NCBI GenBank assembly: GCA_009779525.1
Contig: WREB01000022.1
Location: 1-9,818 of the forward strand
DNA: 9,818 bases
Origin: Defluviitaleaceae bacterium
Lineage (GTDB): Bacteria > Bacillota_A > Clostridia > Lachnospirales > WQUN01
Direction of reading: 5' to 3'
The notes under the pieces were generated by a model. The model was not told where the DNA came from and searched no databases. It saw only the letters and a list, made by a program, of their open reading frames with translations. This document shows positions 1 through 7,159 of the stretch, piece by piece. The position numbers and the translations under genes are program-made. The number at the start of each line of letters is the position of its first letter. Position 1 is the first letter of the stretch.

Positions 1-228
1 CTGGTAGACGGGCGCGCCCTCGGGTATGCCCGTTTCCTCCGGTTCGGGCGTAGGGGTCGGTTCGGGTGTCGGCGCGGGGGTTGGCGGCGGAGTCGCGGAG
101 GGGGCGGCCGTCGCCGTCGGCTCCATCGTATCGGCGCCCGCCTGTAGGCTGCCGCTTCCGCAGCTGCAAATAAGCGTTAATAACAGCGCGAGACAAATAA
201 AATAAATCAAGCGATTAGTTAATTTCAA
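1..228 (-). CDS. Lipoprotein N-terminus, partial (runs off left edge)
   Basis: Seventy-six in-frame codons are visible, read leftwards from a TTG start at 228 and open to the window edge. A GAGGA ribosome binding site at 238-242 lies 9 nt before the TTG. The only nearby ATG (at 238) is out of frame and stops after a few codons, so TTG is preferred. The protein starts with a short basic stretch and a hydrophobic segment (about residues 7-20). Then comes a lipobox-like Ile-Cys-Ser-Cys ending at Cys23, the likely lipidated residue; Cys21 is the alternative. From about residue 35 it becomes a Thr/Pro/Ala/Glu-rich linker with repeated PTP and PEPT units, typical of a spacer holding a domain away from the membrane. 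The functional domain lies outside the window, so the role cannot be named. It is divergent from the IMP dehydrogenase gene. Confidence 0.7.
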   Translation of the reverse strand, partial: MKLTNRLIYFICLALLLTLICSCGSGSLQAGADTMEPTATAAPSATPPPTPAPTPEPTPTPEPEETGIPEGAPVYQ

Positions 229-255
229 GAAAAATCATCCTCGGCGTTTTTTTAG

Positions 256-284
256 ATTCTATACTTCGTTCGGACGGTTTTCAA
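256..284 (-). promoter_or_regulatory. Promoter for the lipoprotein gene
   Basis: On the minus strand a -35 TTGAAA (284-279) and a -10 TAGAAT (261-256) are separated by 17 bp, close to the sigma-A consensus. Transcription would start near 249, just ahead of the GAGGA site and the TTG start at 228. Inferred from sequence only. Confidence 0.6.
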
Positions 285-324
285 CCGCGCCGGCCGGCCG
301 CGGACGTTTGGCATGATTTTTTTC

Positions 325-352
325 TTGCGTTTTGGCTTCGCGCGGGTATAAT
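325..352 (+). promoter_or_regulatory. Promoter for the IMP dehydrogenase gene
   Basis: A perfect -10 TATAAT (347-352) is preceded at 16 bp by a weak -35 TTGCGT (325-330). Transcription would begin near 359, giving a leader of about 20 nt that contains the GAGGGGG ribosome binding site at 366-372. Because this promoter overlaps the in-frame ATG at 332, that ATG cannot be the translation start. Confidence 0.6.
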
Positions 353-379
353 GTTAAAAATTTACGAGGGGGAATTTTT

Positions 380-1882
380 ATGGCCTTTGTCTTCGAGCAA
401 AGCTCCCACACCTTCAGCGAATACCTGCTGGTGCCGGGGTACTCTTCCGCGGACTGCGTCCCGGCCAACGTAAGGCTTCAGGCGCCGGTCACGAAGCACA
501 AAGCCGGCGAGGAGCCGGCGCTAAAACTCAACGTCCCGCTGGTTTCGGCGGTAATGCAGTCGGTTTCAAACGATACGATGGCCATAGCTCTCGCCAAAGA
601 AGGCGGGATTTCTTTTTTATACGGCTCCCAATCAGTCGAGAACCAGGCCGCGATGGTATCCCGGGTCAAGCGCCACAAGGCTGGTTTCGTGCCGAGCGAG
701 TCGAACGTGCGGCCCGACCAGACGCTCGCCGAAATTCTTGCGATCAAGGATAAGAAGGGGCACTCGACGGTGGCTGTCACGGAAGACGGGACTTCCAAGG
801 GATTGTTCGTCGGTCTCGTCACGGGCAGGGACTACCGCGTCACCAGGATGGCGTTGGAAACGCCGGTTTCGTCGTTCATGGTTCCGTTCGAGAAGCTCGT
901 TTGCGCCGCGGAGGGCGTGACGCTTAGCGAGGCGAACGACATCCTTTGGGAGCACAAGCTGAACGCGCTTCCGGTCTTGGACGGAAACAGGCGTCTCACC
1001 TCGTTCGTCTTCAGGAAGGACTACGATTCGCACAAAGAATACCCGCTGCAGCTGCACGACGAGTTTAAGCGCTACGTCGTCGGCGCGGGCATAAACACGC
1101 ACGACTACGCCCTGCGCGTGCCGGCGCTTGTCGAGGCGGGCGCGGACGTATTATGCATCGATTCGTCGGAAGGCTTCACCGAATGGCAGAAGAAGACGCT
1201 CGATTTCATCCGCGGTACGTACGGCGACGCGGTCAAGGTCGGCGCAGGCAACGTCGTCGACCCGGACGGGTTCCGCTTCCTCGCGGAGTGCGGCGCCGAC
1301 TTCGTCAAAGTTGGGATCGGCCCCGCGACGATCTGCATAACGCGCGAGGCGAAGGGAATCGGGCGCGGCCAAGCGACTTCCGTGATAGAGGTCGCGAAGG
1401 CGCGAAACGAATATTTTAAGGAAACGGGCGTTTACGTCCCTATTTGCGCCGACGGAGGCATCTCGCAGGATTACCAGATAACGCTTGCCTTGGCTATGGG
1501 CGCGGACTTCTGCATGCTCGGGAGGTACTTCGCCCGCTGCGACGAAAGCCCGACCAACCGAGTCATGATAAACGGAAGCTACATGAAGGAGTATTGGGGC
1601 GAGGGGACCGAGCGCGCGAAAAACTGGCAGCGCTACGAAGGCGGCGGCAACCTCGCGTTCGAGGAGGGCGTCGACGCGTACGTGCCGTACGCCGGAAGCC
1701 TGCACGATAACCTTGCGATAACGCTTAGCAAGATCAGGTCCACCATGTGCAACTGCGGCGCGCTCACCATACGCGAGCTTCAGGATAAGGCGCGGCTCAC
1801 CCGCGTTTCGCCATCAAGCATCATCGAGGGCGGCGCGCACGACGTTTACCTAAAGGAACAGACCGGGTTTTTAAGCAGGTAA
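380..1882 (+). CDS. guaB: IMP dehydrogenase, Tritrichomonas-like clade
   Basis: Oxidises IMP to XMP with NAD+, the committed step towards GMP, in the cytoplasm. The 500-residue product is close to full family length. The ATG at 380 has GAGGGGG 7 nt upstream and gives the family N-terminus (MAF...[11 protein letters not shown]). The (beta/alpha)8 barrel is interrupted at about residues 100-220 by a CBS-pair (Bateman) region. Visible active-site elements are the NAD-side Asp261 in CIDSSEG, the catalytic loop ICITRE with Cys319, the phosphate-site Asp358 in ADGG, Glu408 in WGEG, and the flap pair Arg418-Tyr419 in NWQRYE. These numbers match those I recall for Tritrichomonas foetus IMPDH, and the overall sequence resembles that enzyme more than the E. 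coli type. One oddity is the loop before the catalytic Cys, which reads GPAT where I recall GGGS. The GNAT gene follows after 19 bp and probably shares the transcript. Confidence 0.96.
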   Translation: MAFVFEQSSHTFSEYLLVPGYSSADCVPANVRLQAPVTKHKAGEEPALKLNVPLVSAVMQSVSNDTMAIALAKEGGISFLYGSQSVENQAAMVSRVKRHKAGFVPSESNVRPDQTLAEILAIKDKKGHSTVAVTEDGTSKGLFVGLVTGRDYRVTRMALETPVSSFMVPFEKLVCAAEGVTLSEANDILWEHKLNALPVLDGNRRLTSFVFRKDYDSHKEYPLQLHDEFKRYVVGAGINTHDYALRVPALVEAGADVLCIDSSEGFTEWQKKTLDFIRGTYGDAVKVGAGNVVDPDGFRFLAECGADFVKVGIGPATICITREAKGIGRGQATSVIEVAKARNEYFKETGVYVPICADGGISQDYQITLALAMGADFCMLGRYFARCDESPTNRVMINGSYMKEYWGEGTERAKNWQRYEGGGNLAFEEGVDAYVPYAGSLHDNLAITLSKIRSTMCNCGALTIRELQDKARLTRVSPSSIIEGGAHDVYLKEQTGFLSR

Positions 1883-1901
1883 ATTTCGGGAGGGGCGCGA
1901 A

Positions 1902-2327
1902 ATGGTCGAGATAAAGGAGCTTCCGATAGATAAAATCGGCGACGCGTACCCGGTGGCGCGCCAGCTTCGGACCCACCTGAGCCTTTGCGAATTTGTCAGG
2001 ATTGCCAACGAAATGTCGGATTCCGGCTACCGCGCCGCGTGCCTTTACGAAAACGGCGAGATCGTTTCGTACGTCGGATACGCTGAGCGGACGAACATGT
2101 ACTACGGTAGGCACGTATGGGTGTACGAGCTCGTCACCGACGAAACAAAAAGGAGCAGGGGCTACGGCCGCCTGCTTCTGGATTTCGTCGGGAAGCTCGC
2201 TGTAAAAAATTCGTGTTCGTGCGTCGCGCTTTCATCCGGTTTGCAACGAAAAGACGCCCACCGTTTTTACGAAGACGCCGCGGGGTTTAAGAAGATAAGC
2301 TACATATTCAAGAAAGATTTGAATTAG
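1902..2327 (+). CDS. GNAT-family N-acetyltransferase
   Basis: A 141-residue single-domain acetyltransferase expected to move an acetyl group from acetyl-CoA to an amine; the substrate is unknown. Beta strands at about residues 52-60 and 71-79 lead into motif A, ETKRSRGYGRLLLDF (81-95). Its R-x-x-G-x-G/A signature (Arg84, Gly87, Gly89) forms the acetyl-CoA pyrophosphate loop. The C-terminal part has the usual LSSG strand followed by AHRFYEDAAGFKK (119-131), the motif B region with the conserved Tyr. The start ATG follows a strong GGGAGGGG site (1888-1895). It lies 19 bp after the IMP dehydrogenase stop with no terminator between, so cotranscription is likely. Its stop is 2 bp from the stop of the convergent amidohydrolase gene. 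Confidence 0.9.
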   Translation: MVEIKELPIDKIGDAYPVARQLRTHLSLCEFVRIANEMSDSGYRAACLYENGEIVSYVGYAERTNMYYGRHVWVYELVTDETKRSRGYGRLLLDFVGKLAVKNSCSCVALSSGLQRKDAHRFYEDAAGFKKISYIFKKDLN

Positions 2328-2329
2328 GT

Positions 2330-3121
2330 TTATTCGAGCTTAAGCAGCGCGGCGGCGTTTTTATAAAGTATTTTTTCGCGCGTTTCGTCGGAAAGGCATA
2401 AGCTTTCGAAGCGCTCCATCTCCTCGACGGGGTCCCACATCGGGTAGTCCACCCCGAACAGCACCCTGTTCTCCCCGTACACTTCGATCAGCCGGCGCGC
2501 GCGGTCGCGCCCTATGAATGAAATTGCGCTTGACGTGTCGAAATAGACGTTCTCACCAAGTCCGGCTAGTATCCGTTCCGCATCGTCCCATTCGGTGTAG
2601 CCGCCGAAATGGGCGAGAATCACCACAAGGCCCGGAAACTTTTTTGCGACGCGGGCGAGCCGCTTCGGGCCAGAGTAATCGTACCTCGCATCCCCCGCGT
2701 GAAAAAGAATCGGGAGTTTTCCCTCTGCGGCGCCGTAAAGCGCGTCCATTTTGTCGTCGTCCGCGCAAAATTTTTGAAAATCCGGGTGCAGTTTGATACC
2801 TCGGAGCCCCGAATCGATTATGTCCTCTATTTCGCGTCTAAAATCATCGACGTCCGGGTGCATCGCCGCGAAGCCAACGAATTCGGCGTGACTGGACGCC
2901 GTCTGCGATATGAAGCCGTTTATCGCGCGCACCTGCTCCGGAGAAGTCGCGACGGAGCAGACGACGTGCCTATATATCCCGGCCCGCCTTCCCGTCTCAA
3001 GCAGATTTTTTACCGAGCCGTCGTGGCGCATCTTAACCCCGTAAAACGCTCCGGTGCCTTCGGAAGCGCGGACGGCGATCTTATCCGGGTAGACGTGGGA
3101 ATGGACGTTAATTATCTTCAT
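2330..3121 (-). CDS. Amidohydrolase family 2 metal-dependent hydrolase
   Basis: A 263-residue TIM-barrel hydrolase of the amidohydrolase-2 group (ACMSD/uronate-isomerase-like). Metal-ligand candidates appear in the expected order: His7 and His9 in NVHSH on strand 1, His141 in LFHAGD, His171 in LAHFGG and Asp225 in FGVDYP; His112 in GIKLHP is a further conserved position. The usual acidic DETREKILYKNAAALL helix (245-260) closes the fold. Members hydrolyse or decarboxylate small metabolites, and the substrate here cannot be read from sequence. The ATG at 3121 has GGAG 7 nt upstream. The gene overlaps the end of helD by 14 bp, which suggests translational coupling. It is the last gene of the yesL-like/helD operon and ends 2 bp from the convergent GNAT gene. 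Confidence 0.9.
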   Translation of the reverse strand: MKIINVHSHVYPDKIAVRASEGTGAFYGVKMRHDGSVKNLLETGRRAGIYRHVVCSVATSPEQVRAINGFISQTASSHAEFVGFAAMHPDVDDFRREIEDIIDSGLRGIKLHPDFQKFCADDDKMDALYGAAEGKLPILFHAGDARYDYSGPKRLARVAKKFPGLVVILAHFGGYTEWDDAERILAGLGENVYFDTSSAISFIGRDRARRLIEVYGENRVLFGVDYPMWDPVEEMERFESLCLSDETREKILYKNAAALLKLE

Positions 3122-5357
3122 TTGTCCGCTCCGATTGGCCGTCTGTTTTTTTAAGCAGGTAAAGCCTGTGCAGCGCGCGCGTGCATATCAGGTAAAGGAG
3201 CCGCCCGCCCCGCTCCCCATCGAACGCGGCGCCGCCGTAGCCCGGCGCGATCACCGCGTCAAATTCGAGCCCCTTGGCAAAATATGCCGTCATGACAGTA
3301 ACGCCCGCGGTAAACTCGTCGTTATCGTCCGCGACGCACGCGAGCGGGCGGCCGCACACATGGCTTTTTTTGCCTCGCGAGCCGAGCCTTTCGCGAAAAT
3401 TTTTATAAAACGCTCCGGCGCTTTTATTGTCGGGCAAAAGCACCCCGACCGTCTTGAAAGAATCGGGCAGGCCCTCGATGATCTTAATTGCGGCCGACGC
3501 GAAGTCGCCGCACCCGACTATTTCCGGTTCTTCACCGTTACGCCCGAAGAAACCGTCCTCGCTCCGGCCGCCGAACACGCCGGCGGCGAAGCGGTTGATC
3601 TCGATTGTCTGGCGGTAGCTTTTCGTCAGCTCGACGACTTGCATCCTTCCGCCGTATATGCCGAGCAGCGTTTTGCTTTCTGTGATGTTTATGTCAGGGA
3701 AAAGCGCCTGGTCGAAGTCGGCGAGCAGCGTGAAGCGGCAGTCGCAAAAGACGTTTTGCAACAGTTTGTGCAAAAGGCATCCCATGTCCTGCGCCTCGTC
3801 CACGACGATGTGCCTGACGCTTCCGTCCCGCTTGACCTTCCCCGCCTGCGCGTCGATGAAAAGCAGCACGAGCGCGTCCTCGAAAAATAATTTTTGCATC
3901 CGGAGCGATTCGCGCGTGAAGCGGACGAAACCGCGCCCGAGCCCGCGCTCGTTCGCGTACGCTTCGACAATCTTGACGTAGAGTTTCCCGGCTTCGGGCA
4001 GAAGCCTCGCGCGCAGGTCGCTTAGCACGATCTCGCGCTGCTCGTAAAACTTCCGCTTAATTTCGGCGTCGCCGTAAATTTCGTCGTCTAAGCCGTCGAA
4101 AAATTCCGCGACGCTTTTCTTGTTCGCGCCGAAATATTCGTCGAAGCGCCTTCCGGCGAAGTCGACGGCGCGCGCGGTCTTCGACGCCAGGTTTCCGGAC
4201 TTGGTGCGGTCCGCGTACATTTCCCTGATTTGGCCGGCCGAAACGACCATATCGCCGTTGAAGCAGGCGTCGTCCTCGATCGAAGGCGAATAATTTTTTA
4301 TGAAATTTTCCGCGAAATCCGCGAAGTCGGCTCCGTACTTGATCGCGACGCATTCGCGCCGAAGCGCCGCCTCGCCGGTATCGTCCGCGCCGCTTAGGAA
4401 TTCGAGTAATTCGGAGGGTTCAAAAAAAAGGCGTTCTTCGGGGGAAAGCTCTTTGACGAGCGTCTTCGCGTCGAGCTTAGCGACGTCCTCCTCGCCAAGC
4501 TCGGGTATGATCCCGCTTATGTAGGACGAAAACACGTTTGAGGGTGAAAAAACCCTGACCCGCGACGAATTGAGGCTGCCGCGCCGCTTGTACAGCAGAT
4601 ACGCGATCCTGTGGAGCCCGACGGACGTCTTTCCGCTCCCGGCCGGGCCGAACACCGCGAGGTTTTCGGATTCGCACCTTATCGCGCCGTTCTGCTCGCG
4701 CTGTATAGAGTTGACGATGCTTTTGATTTTGGCGTCCGACGATTTGGAAAGCACCAGCCGTAGCATCTCGTCGTCGATCGTAAGGTCGGTATCGAACATG
4801 TAGACTAGCGCGCCGCGCTCGACGCCGTACTGCCGCTTTAACGAAATCGTCCCCGCGAAAGTCCCCGCCGGCGCCTCGTAGCTCGCCCGCCCCGTGCCGA
4901 AATCGTAGTACATCGACGAAATCGGGGCGCGCCAGTCGTACACGGCGAACTGGTTCGAATCCTCGTCGTAAAGCGAATTGCCTCCGATGTAAATGCGTTC
5001 GGTCAGCTCACCGCCGTCCTCGACGAAATCGATCCTGCCGAAATAAGGGGAGTCGAGCATCCGCCGCAAATTGTTTAAGCTCTGGCTTTGGCCGGCGTAC
5101 GCGCTCTCACGCGCGGTCACTTCGGCCTGGTAGCCGCTCATTTCCGCCGCGTCGTCGAAGTCGCGGACGATCCGCGAGGCGTTCGACCACATCTCGCGCC
5201 TCGCCTCGACGAGCCCGCCGCGCTTTTTCGCGACCTCCGCCTCTAGCCTCGCGATATACGACGAAACGAGGCCCAGCGTTTCGCCGAGCCTGTTTAATTC
5301 GTCCGATTCGAATTCGGTTGCGTCTTCGTGATTCAACGGTCGCAAATCAATCGGCAC
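3108..5357 (-). CDS. helD: HelD-type RNA polymerase recycling motor ATPase (superfamily 1)
   Basis: A UvrD/Rep-like superfamily 1 ATPase of 749 residues. HelD proteins bind RNA polymerase and use ATP to release stalled or post-termination complexes. The N-terminal coiled-coil arm (about 15-65) is followed by the HelD-typical YFGRIDF (105-111), YIGGNSLYDE (123-132) and DWRAPISSMYYD (141-152) segments. Helicase motifs are complete: a Q-motif-like QREQ (219-222), Walker A GPAGSGKT (237-244), DEAQD (520-524), ADFDQ (546-550), SYRQ (580-583), KGLEFD (695-700) and CTRALHRL (725-732). The assigned GTG start at 5357 lies only 2-3 nt from GAGGG, too close for a normal site, so the exact start is uncertain by a few codons. 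It overlaps the membrane protein gene by 11 bp and the amidohydrolase gene by 14 bp. Confidence 0.94.
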   Translation of the reverse strand: MPIDLRPLNHEDATEFESDELNRLGETLGLVSSYIARLEAEVAKKRGGLVEARREMWSNASRIVRDFDDAAEMSGYQAEVTARESAYAGQSQSLNNLRRMLDSPYFGRIDFVEDGGELTERIYIGGNSLYDEDSNQFAVYDWRAPISSMYYDFGTGRASYEAPAGTFAGTISLKRQYGVERGALVYMFDTDLTIDDEMLRLVLSKSSDAKIKSIVNSIQREQNGAIRCESENLAVFGPAGSGKTSVGLHRIAYLLYKRRGSLNSSRVRVFSPSNVFSSYISGIIPELGEEDVAKLDAKTLVKELSPEERLFFEPSELLEFLSGADDTGEAALRRECVAIKYGADFADFAENFIKNYSPSIEDDACFNGDMVVSAGQIREMYADRTKSGNLASKTARAVDFAGRRFDEYFGANKKSVAEFFDGLDDEIYGDAEIKRKFYEQREIVLSDLRARLLPEAGKLYVKIVEAYANERGLGRGFVRFTRESLRMQKLFFEDALVLLFIDAQAGKVKRDGSVRHIVVDEAQDMGCLLHKLLQNVFCDCRFTLLADFDQALFPDINITESKTLLGIYGGRMQVVELTKSYRQTIEINRFAAGVFGGRSEDGFFGRNGEEPEIVGCGDFASAAIKIIEGLPDSFKTVGVLLPDNKSAGAFYKNFRERLGSRGKKSHVCGRPLACVADDNDEFTAGVTVMTAYFAKGLEFDAVIAPGYGGAAFDGERGGRLLYLICTRALHRLYLLKKTDGQSERTNEDN

Positions 5358-6270
5358 CCTCGGGTTCCGCGGGAGACGCGCCGCCTGCGGATAGTTCTGC
5401 CTGACCGGTTTCGCATATATCGGTTGGTTCGGCCGTTAATTCGTCTTCAATATTAATAATGGCTTCTTCCGTTAAGCTTTGATCAAAAATTTCTTCATTC
5501 GCGTCCGCATCGCCGGATTCTAATTCCCGCCCGCGGTAGTATTCCTCCCTCGCCTCGCCCGCCTCGATCCTGTTGAACTCGAGCTTCTGGAACTCGTCGA
5601 GCGTGTCCTTCCCGGCTTCGAGCGCCGCTTCTATCTCGGCGAGCTCCTGTATCGGGTCCTTGTCCATCTCGGGCCGGTATTTTTTAAAGATCCTGATCAG
5701 CATGTACGAAGACAGCCACGCGAAAAGCCCCGGCGCAGCGAGTATTAAAATCTCGCTCATGAAAAGTATAGCGAGTATCAGCGCCGCGAATAATACCGCG
5801 ATCGTGAGGGACGTCGGCAGATGGCGGTTTGCCATGTAGAACGCCGTCTTAAGCGTCGTTTTCACGTTCATGTCGAAGCGCGCGGTGATCGGGAAGACGT
5901 AGAACGATATGAGGACCAGTTCGATCAGCAGGCATATCTCGATCGGGAGCATTATCGAAGCCATGGTCCCCGACATGCCGAAGAAGAAGATGATGTTGTT
6001 TATTAAAAGCAGCCCGAGCGCGACCATGATTATCCAAAGGATCGTCGCCCGCTTGAAGTTCGCCTTAAACGCCGCCCAGAAGTCGCGGAGTATGTAGCCC
6101 TCGCGGTTAGCGATCCTGCGCGTCGCGACGAAATAGATCGCGGCGGTCGAGGCGCCCGCCGTGACAAGCGGGATGCTGCACACGATCCAGGCGACGCTTA
6201 AGATCATGATGTCCGCGACTAGGCTCCCGTACTTGTAAAAAGGCCCGTCCAGGCTGAAGAATCCGCTCAT
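5347..6270 (-). CDS. YesL-like (DUF624) membrane protein with acidic tail
   Basis: A 307-residue integral membrane protein. The N-terminus (MSGFFSLDGPFYKYGSLVAD) and the PLVTAGASTAAIYFV and EGYILRDFWAAFKANFK segments are characteristic of the YesL/DUF624 family, often found near carbohydrate-uptake genes but of unproven function. About five hydrophobic segments are visible, near residues 17-46, 74-97, 103-128, 154-172 and 173-194. From about residue 200 the protein becomes a cytosolic, strongly acidic tail of about 105 residues (many Glu/Asp), longer than the roughly 200-220 residues I expect for the family. The ATG at 6270 is preceded by GGGGG. It is the first gene of a three-gene operon, and its stop overlaps the helD start by 11 bp. 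No sugar-transport genes are present in this window. Confidence 0.88.
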   Translation of the reverse strand: MSGFFSLDGPFYKYGSLVADIMILSVAWIVCSIPLVTAGASTAAIYFVATRRIANREGYILRDFWAAFKANFKRATILWIIMVALGLLLINNIIFFFGMSGTMASIMLPIEICLLIELVLISFYVFPITARFDMNVKTTLKTAFYMANRHLPTSLTIAVLFAALILAILFMSEILILAAPGLFAWLSSYMLIRIFKKYRPEMDKDPIQELAEIEAALEAGKDTLDEFQKLEFNRIEAGEAREEYYRGRELESGDADANEEIFDQSLTEEAIINIEDELTAEPTDICETGQAELSAGGASPAEPEGAD

Positions 6271-6302
6271 GTGCGCCCCCGCGTGATTTTGGCTGTCGAC
6301 GC

Positions 6303-6331
6303 ATTATATATTCAAAGGGGCGCGGGTTCAA
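6303..6331 (-). promoter_or_regulatory. Promoter for the yesL-like/helD/amidohydrolase operon
   Basis: Reading the minus strand, -35 TTGAAC (6331-6326) and a perfect -10 TATAAT (6308-6303) are separated by 17 bp. The predicted start near 6296 leaves a leader of about 26 nt with a GGGGG site before the ATG at 6270. This is the best promoter in the window, and no comparable one is evident at the two downstream overlapping genes. Confidence 0.7.
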
Positions 6332-6366
6332 TCGGGTCATCAGCCCCTGCATGAGTTATGGTTTTT

Positions 6367-6386
6367 ATTTTAAACTACTTTAAAAT
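6367..6386. repeat. Perfect AT-rich inverted repeat, operator-like
   Basis: ATTTTAAA, a 4-nt spacer CTAC, then TTTAAAAT make a perfect 8-bp dyad. It lies 5 bp upstream of the -35 box of the AT-rich secreted-protein gene and about 35 bp upstream of the divergent operon promoter. It could be a repressor or activator site, or just chance in AT-rich DNA. Confidence 0.35.
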
Positions 6387-6391
6387 GGTTA

Positions 6392-6421
6392 TTGAAAAAA
6401 AAAAAACGGTTATACTTATAA
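6392..6421 (+). promoter_or_regulatory. Promoter with 12-A tract for the Cys-rich secreted protein
   Basis: A -35 TTGAAA (6392-6397) and a -10 TTATAA (6416-6421) are 18 bp apart. A TATACT at 6411-6416 is also present but only 13 bp away. The spacer contains most of an uninterrupted run of 12 A (6395-6406), so gain or loss of an A would change the spacing. The ribosome binding site AAGGGG (6431-6436) lies 8 nt before the ATG at 6445. Confidence 0.5.
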
Positions 6422-6444
6422 AAAAATATTAAGGGGTAACGAAA

Positions 6445-7107
6445 ATGAAAAAGAAAATTTTGAAACTCATTGTGCTAGCAAGTATGTTAATTACCGCTTC
6501 GATATCCGGCGACGTTTTGAGTAATCAAATCTTCGGTCAGGGAAGCAAGGTAAGTAAAAACAATGAAAAAATTTTCTTAATAAATCAAACAACAAATTAT
6601 GAAATACAGAATTGCAATATGTGCGAATCGGAAAACTTTTTAATTCTGTTAATCATGCATGAAGAAAAATTGCAAAGCCGAATATGCAACGAAAATAAAT
6701 GGGGTATTGACATCTTATATAAACAACATTCCATTTATGAGATGACTTGTAGTGAATGCGGAAATTATGAAAAAATAGATAAATATGAAACGGTATGGAT
6801 ATGTCACGGCAGCTACGATTTACTTGAGTATATTCCAAATTCAAATTGTGATTGTGAATTAGATTGTGGAAAATATGATTTTAATAGCAGAGCTTCATGT
6901 CCAAAATGTTTTATGAACACATATTTTTTAACTATCACACACGGTCCTTGGTATCGTATTGGCCAAGAAAAGTGTAATCAAAAACCATGGGGTGTTGATA
7001 TAACTGAAGAATGTACGGCTACCGCGACATATAAATGCGTATTGTGCTCATATGGAACTAGCACGTCGTATTTAGCCACCCAAGTTATTTGTTACGGTTT
7101 TTATTAA
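6445..7107 (+). CDS. Secreted Cys-rich protein with an internal duplication (unrecognised)
   Basis: I do not recognise this 220-residue protein. It begins with a Sec signal peptide: lysines at 2-4, a hydrophobic core about 5-18 and possible cleavage after Ser21. The mature part contains two copies of one module. Copy 1 has Cys57, 60, 81, 102, 105 and 120, and copy 2 has Cys152, 155, 177, 198, 201 and 216. Both read CxxC, then 21-22 residues to a single Cys with CN..xWGxDI (82-90 and 178-186), 21 residues to CxxC, and 15 to a last Cys followed by x-Gly. Three further Cys (135, 137, 141) lie in the linker CDCELDC. Paired CxxC motifs could bind zinc or form disulfides. The gene is far more AT-rich than its neighbours (18 of 60 G/C at 6601-6660, against 41 of 60 at 1261-1320), which suggests acquisition from elsewhere. 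It is monocistronic, with its own promoter. Confidence 0.8.
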   Translation: MKKKILKLIVLASMLITASISGDVLSNQIFGQGSKVSKNNEKIFLINQTTNYEIQNCNMCESENFLILLIMHEEKLQSRICNENKWGIDILYKQHSIYEMTCSECGNYEKIDKYETVWICHGSYDLLEYIPNSNCDCELDCGKYDFNSRASCPKCFMNTYFLTITHGPWYRIGQEKCNQKPWGVDITEECTATATYKCVLCSYGTSTSYLATQVICYGFY

Positions 7108-7159
7108 TTTTGTAAAGCGTAGCAAGTTTTAACGGTGGCTTCAAGCGTTTAACTTTAAT

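Noticed and set aside
286..302. GC-rich CCGGCCGG palindrome between the divergent promoters
   Set aside because: It is short, low-complexity G/C sequence with no regular dyad beyond a few bases, so it gives no support for an operator.
332..379. In-frame ATG at 332 as the start of IMP dehydrogenase
   Set aside because: It lies between and overlaps the promoter boxes (-10 at 347-352). The ATG at 380 has a good ribosome binding site and gives the family's N-terminus.
2609..3154. Plus-strand open frame of 181 codons
   Set aside because: It is antisense to the amidohydrolase, has no family resemblance, and reflects GC-rich codon bias.
3135..3890. Plus-strand open frame of 251 codons
   Set aside because: It is antisense to helD, whose helicase motifs are complete on the minus strand. 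No ribosome binding site or domain is evident.
7108..7159. Terminator between the AT-rich gene and the kinase-like gene
   Set aside because: Only a 4-bp AACG/CGTT pairing with a long loop is present, too weak to call.
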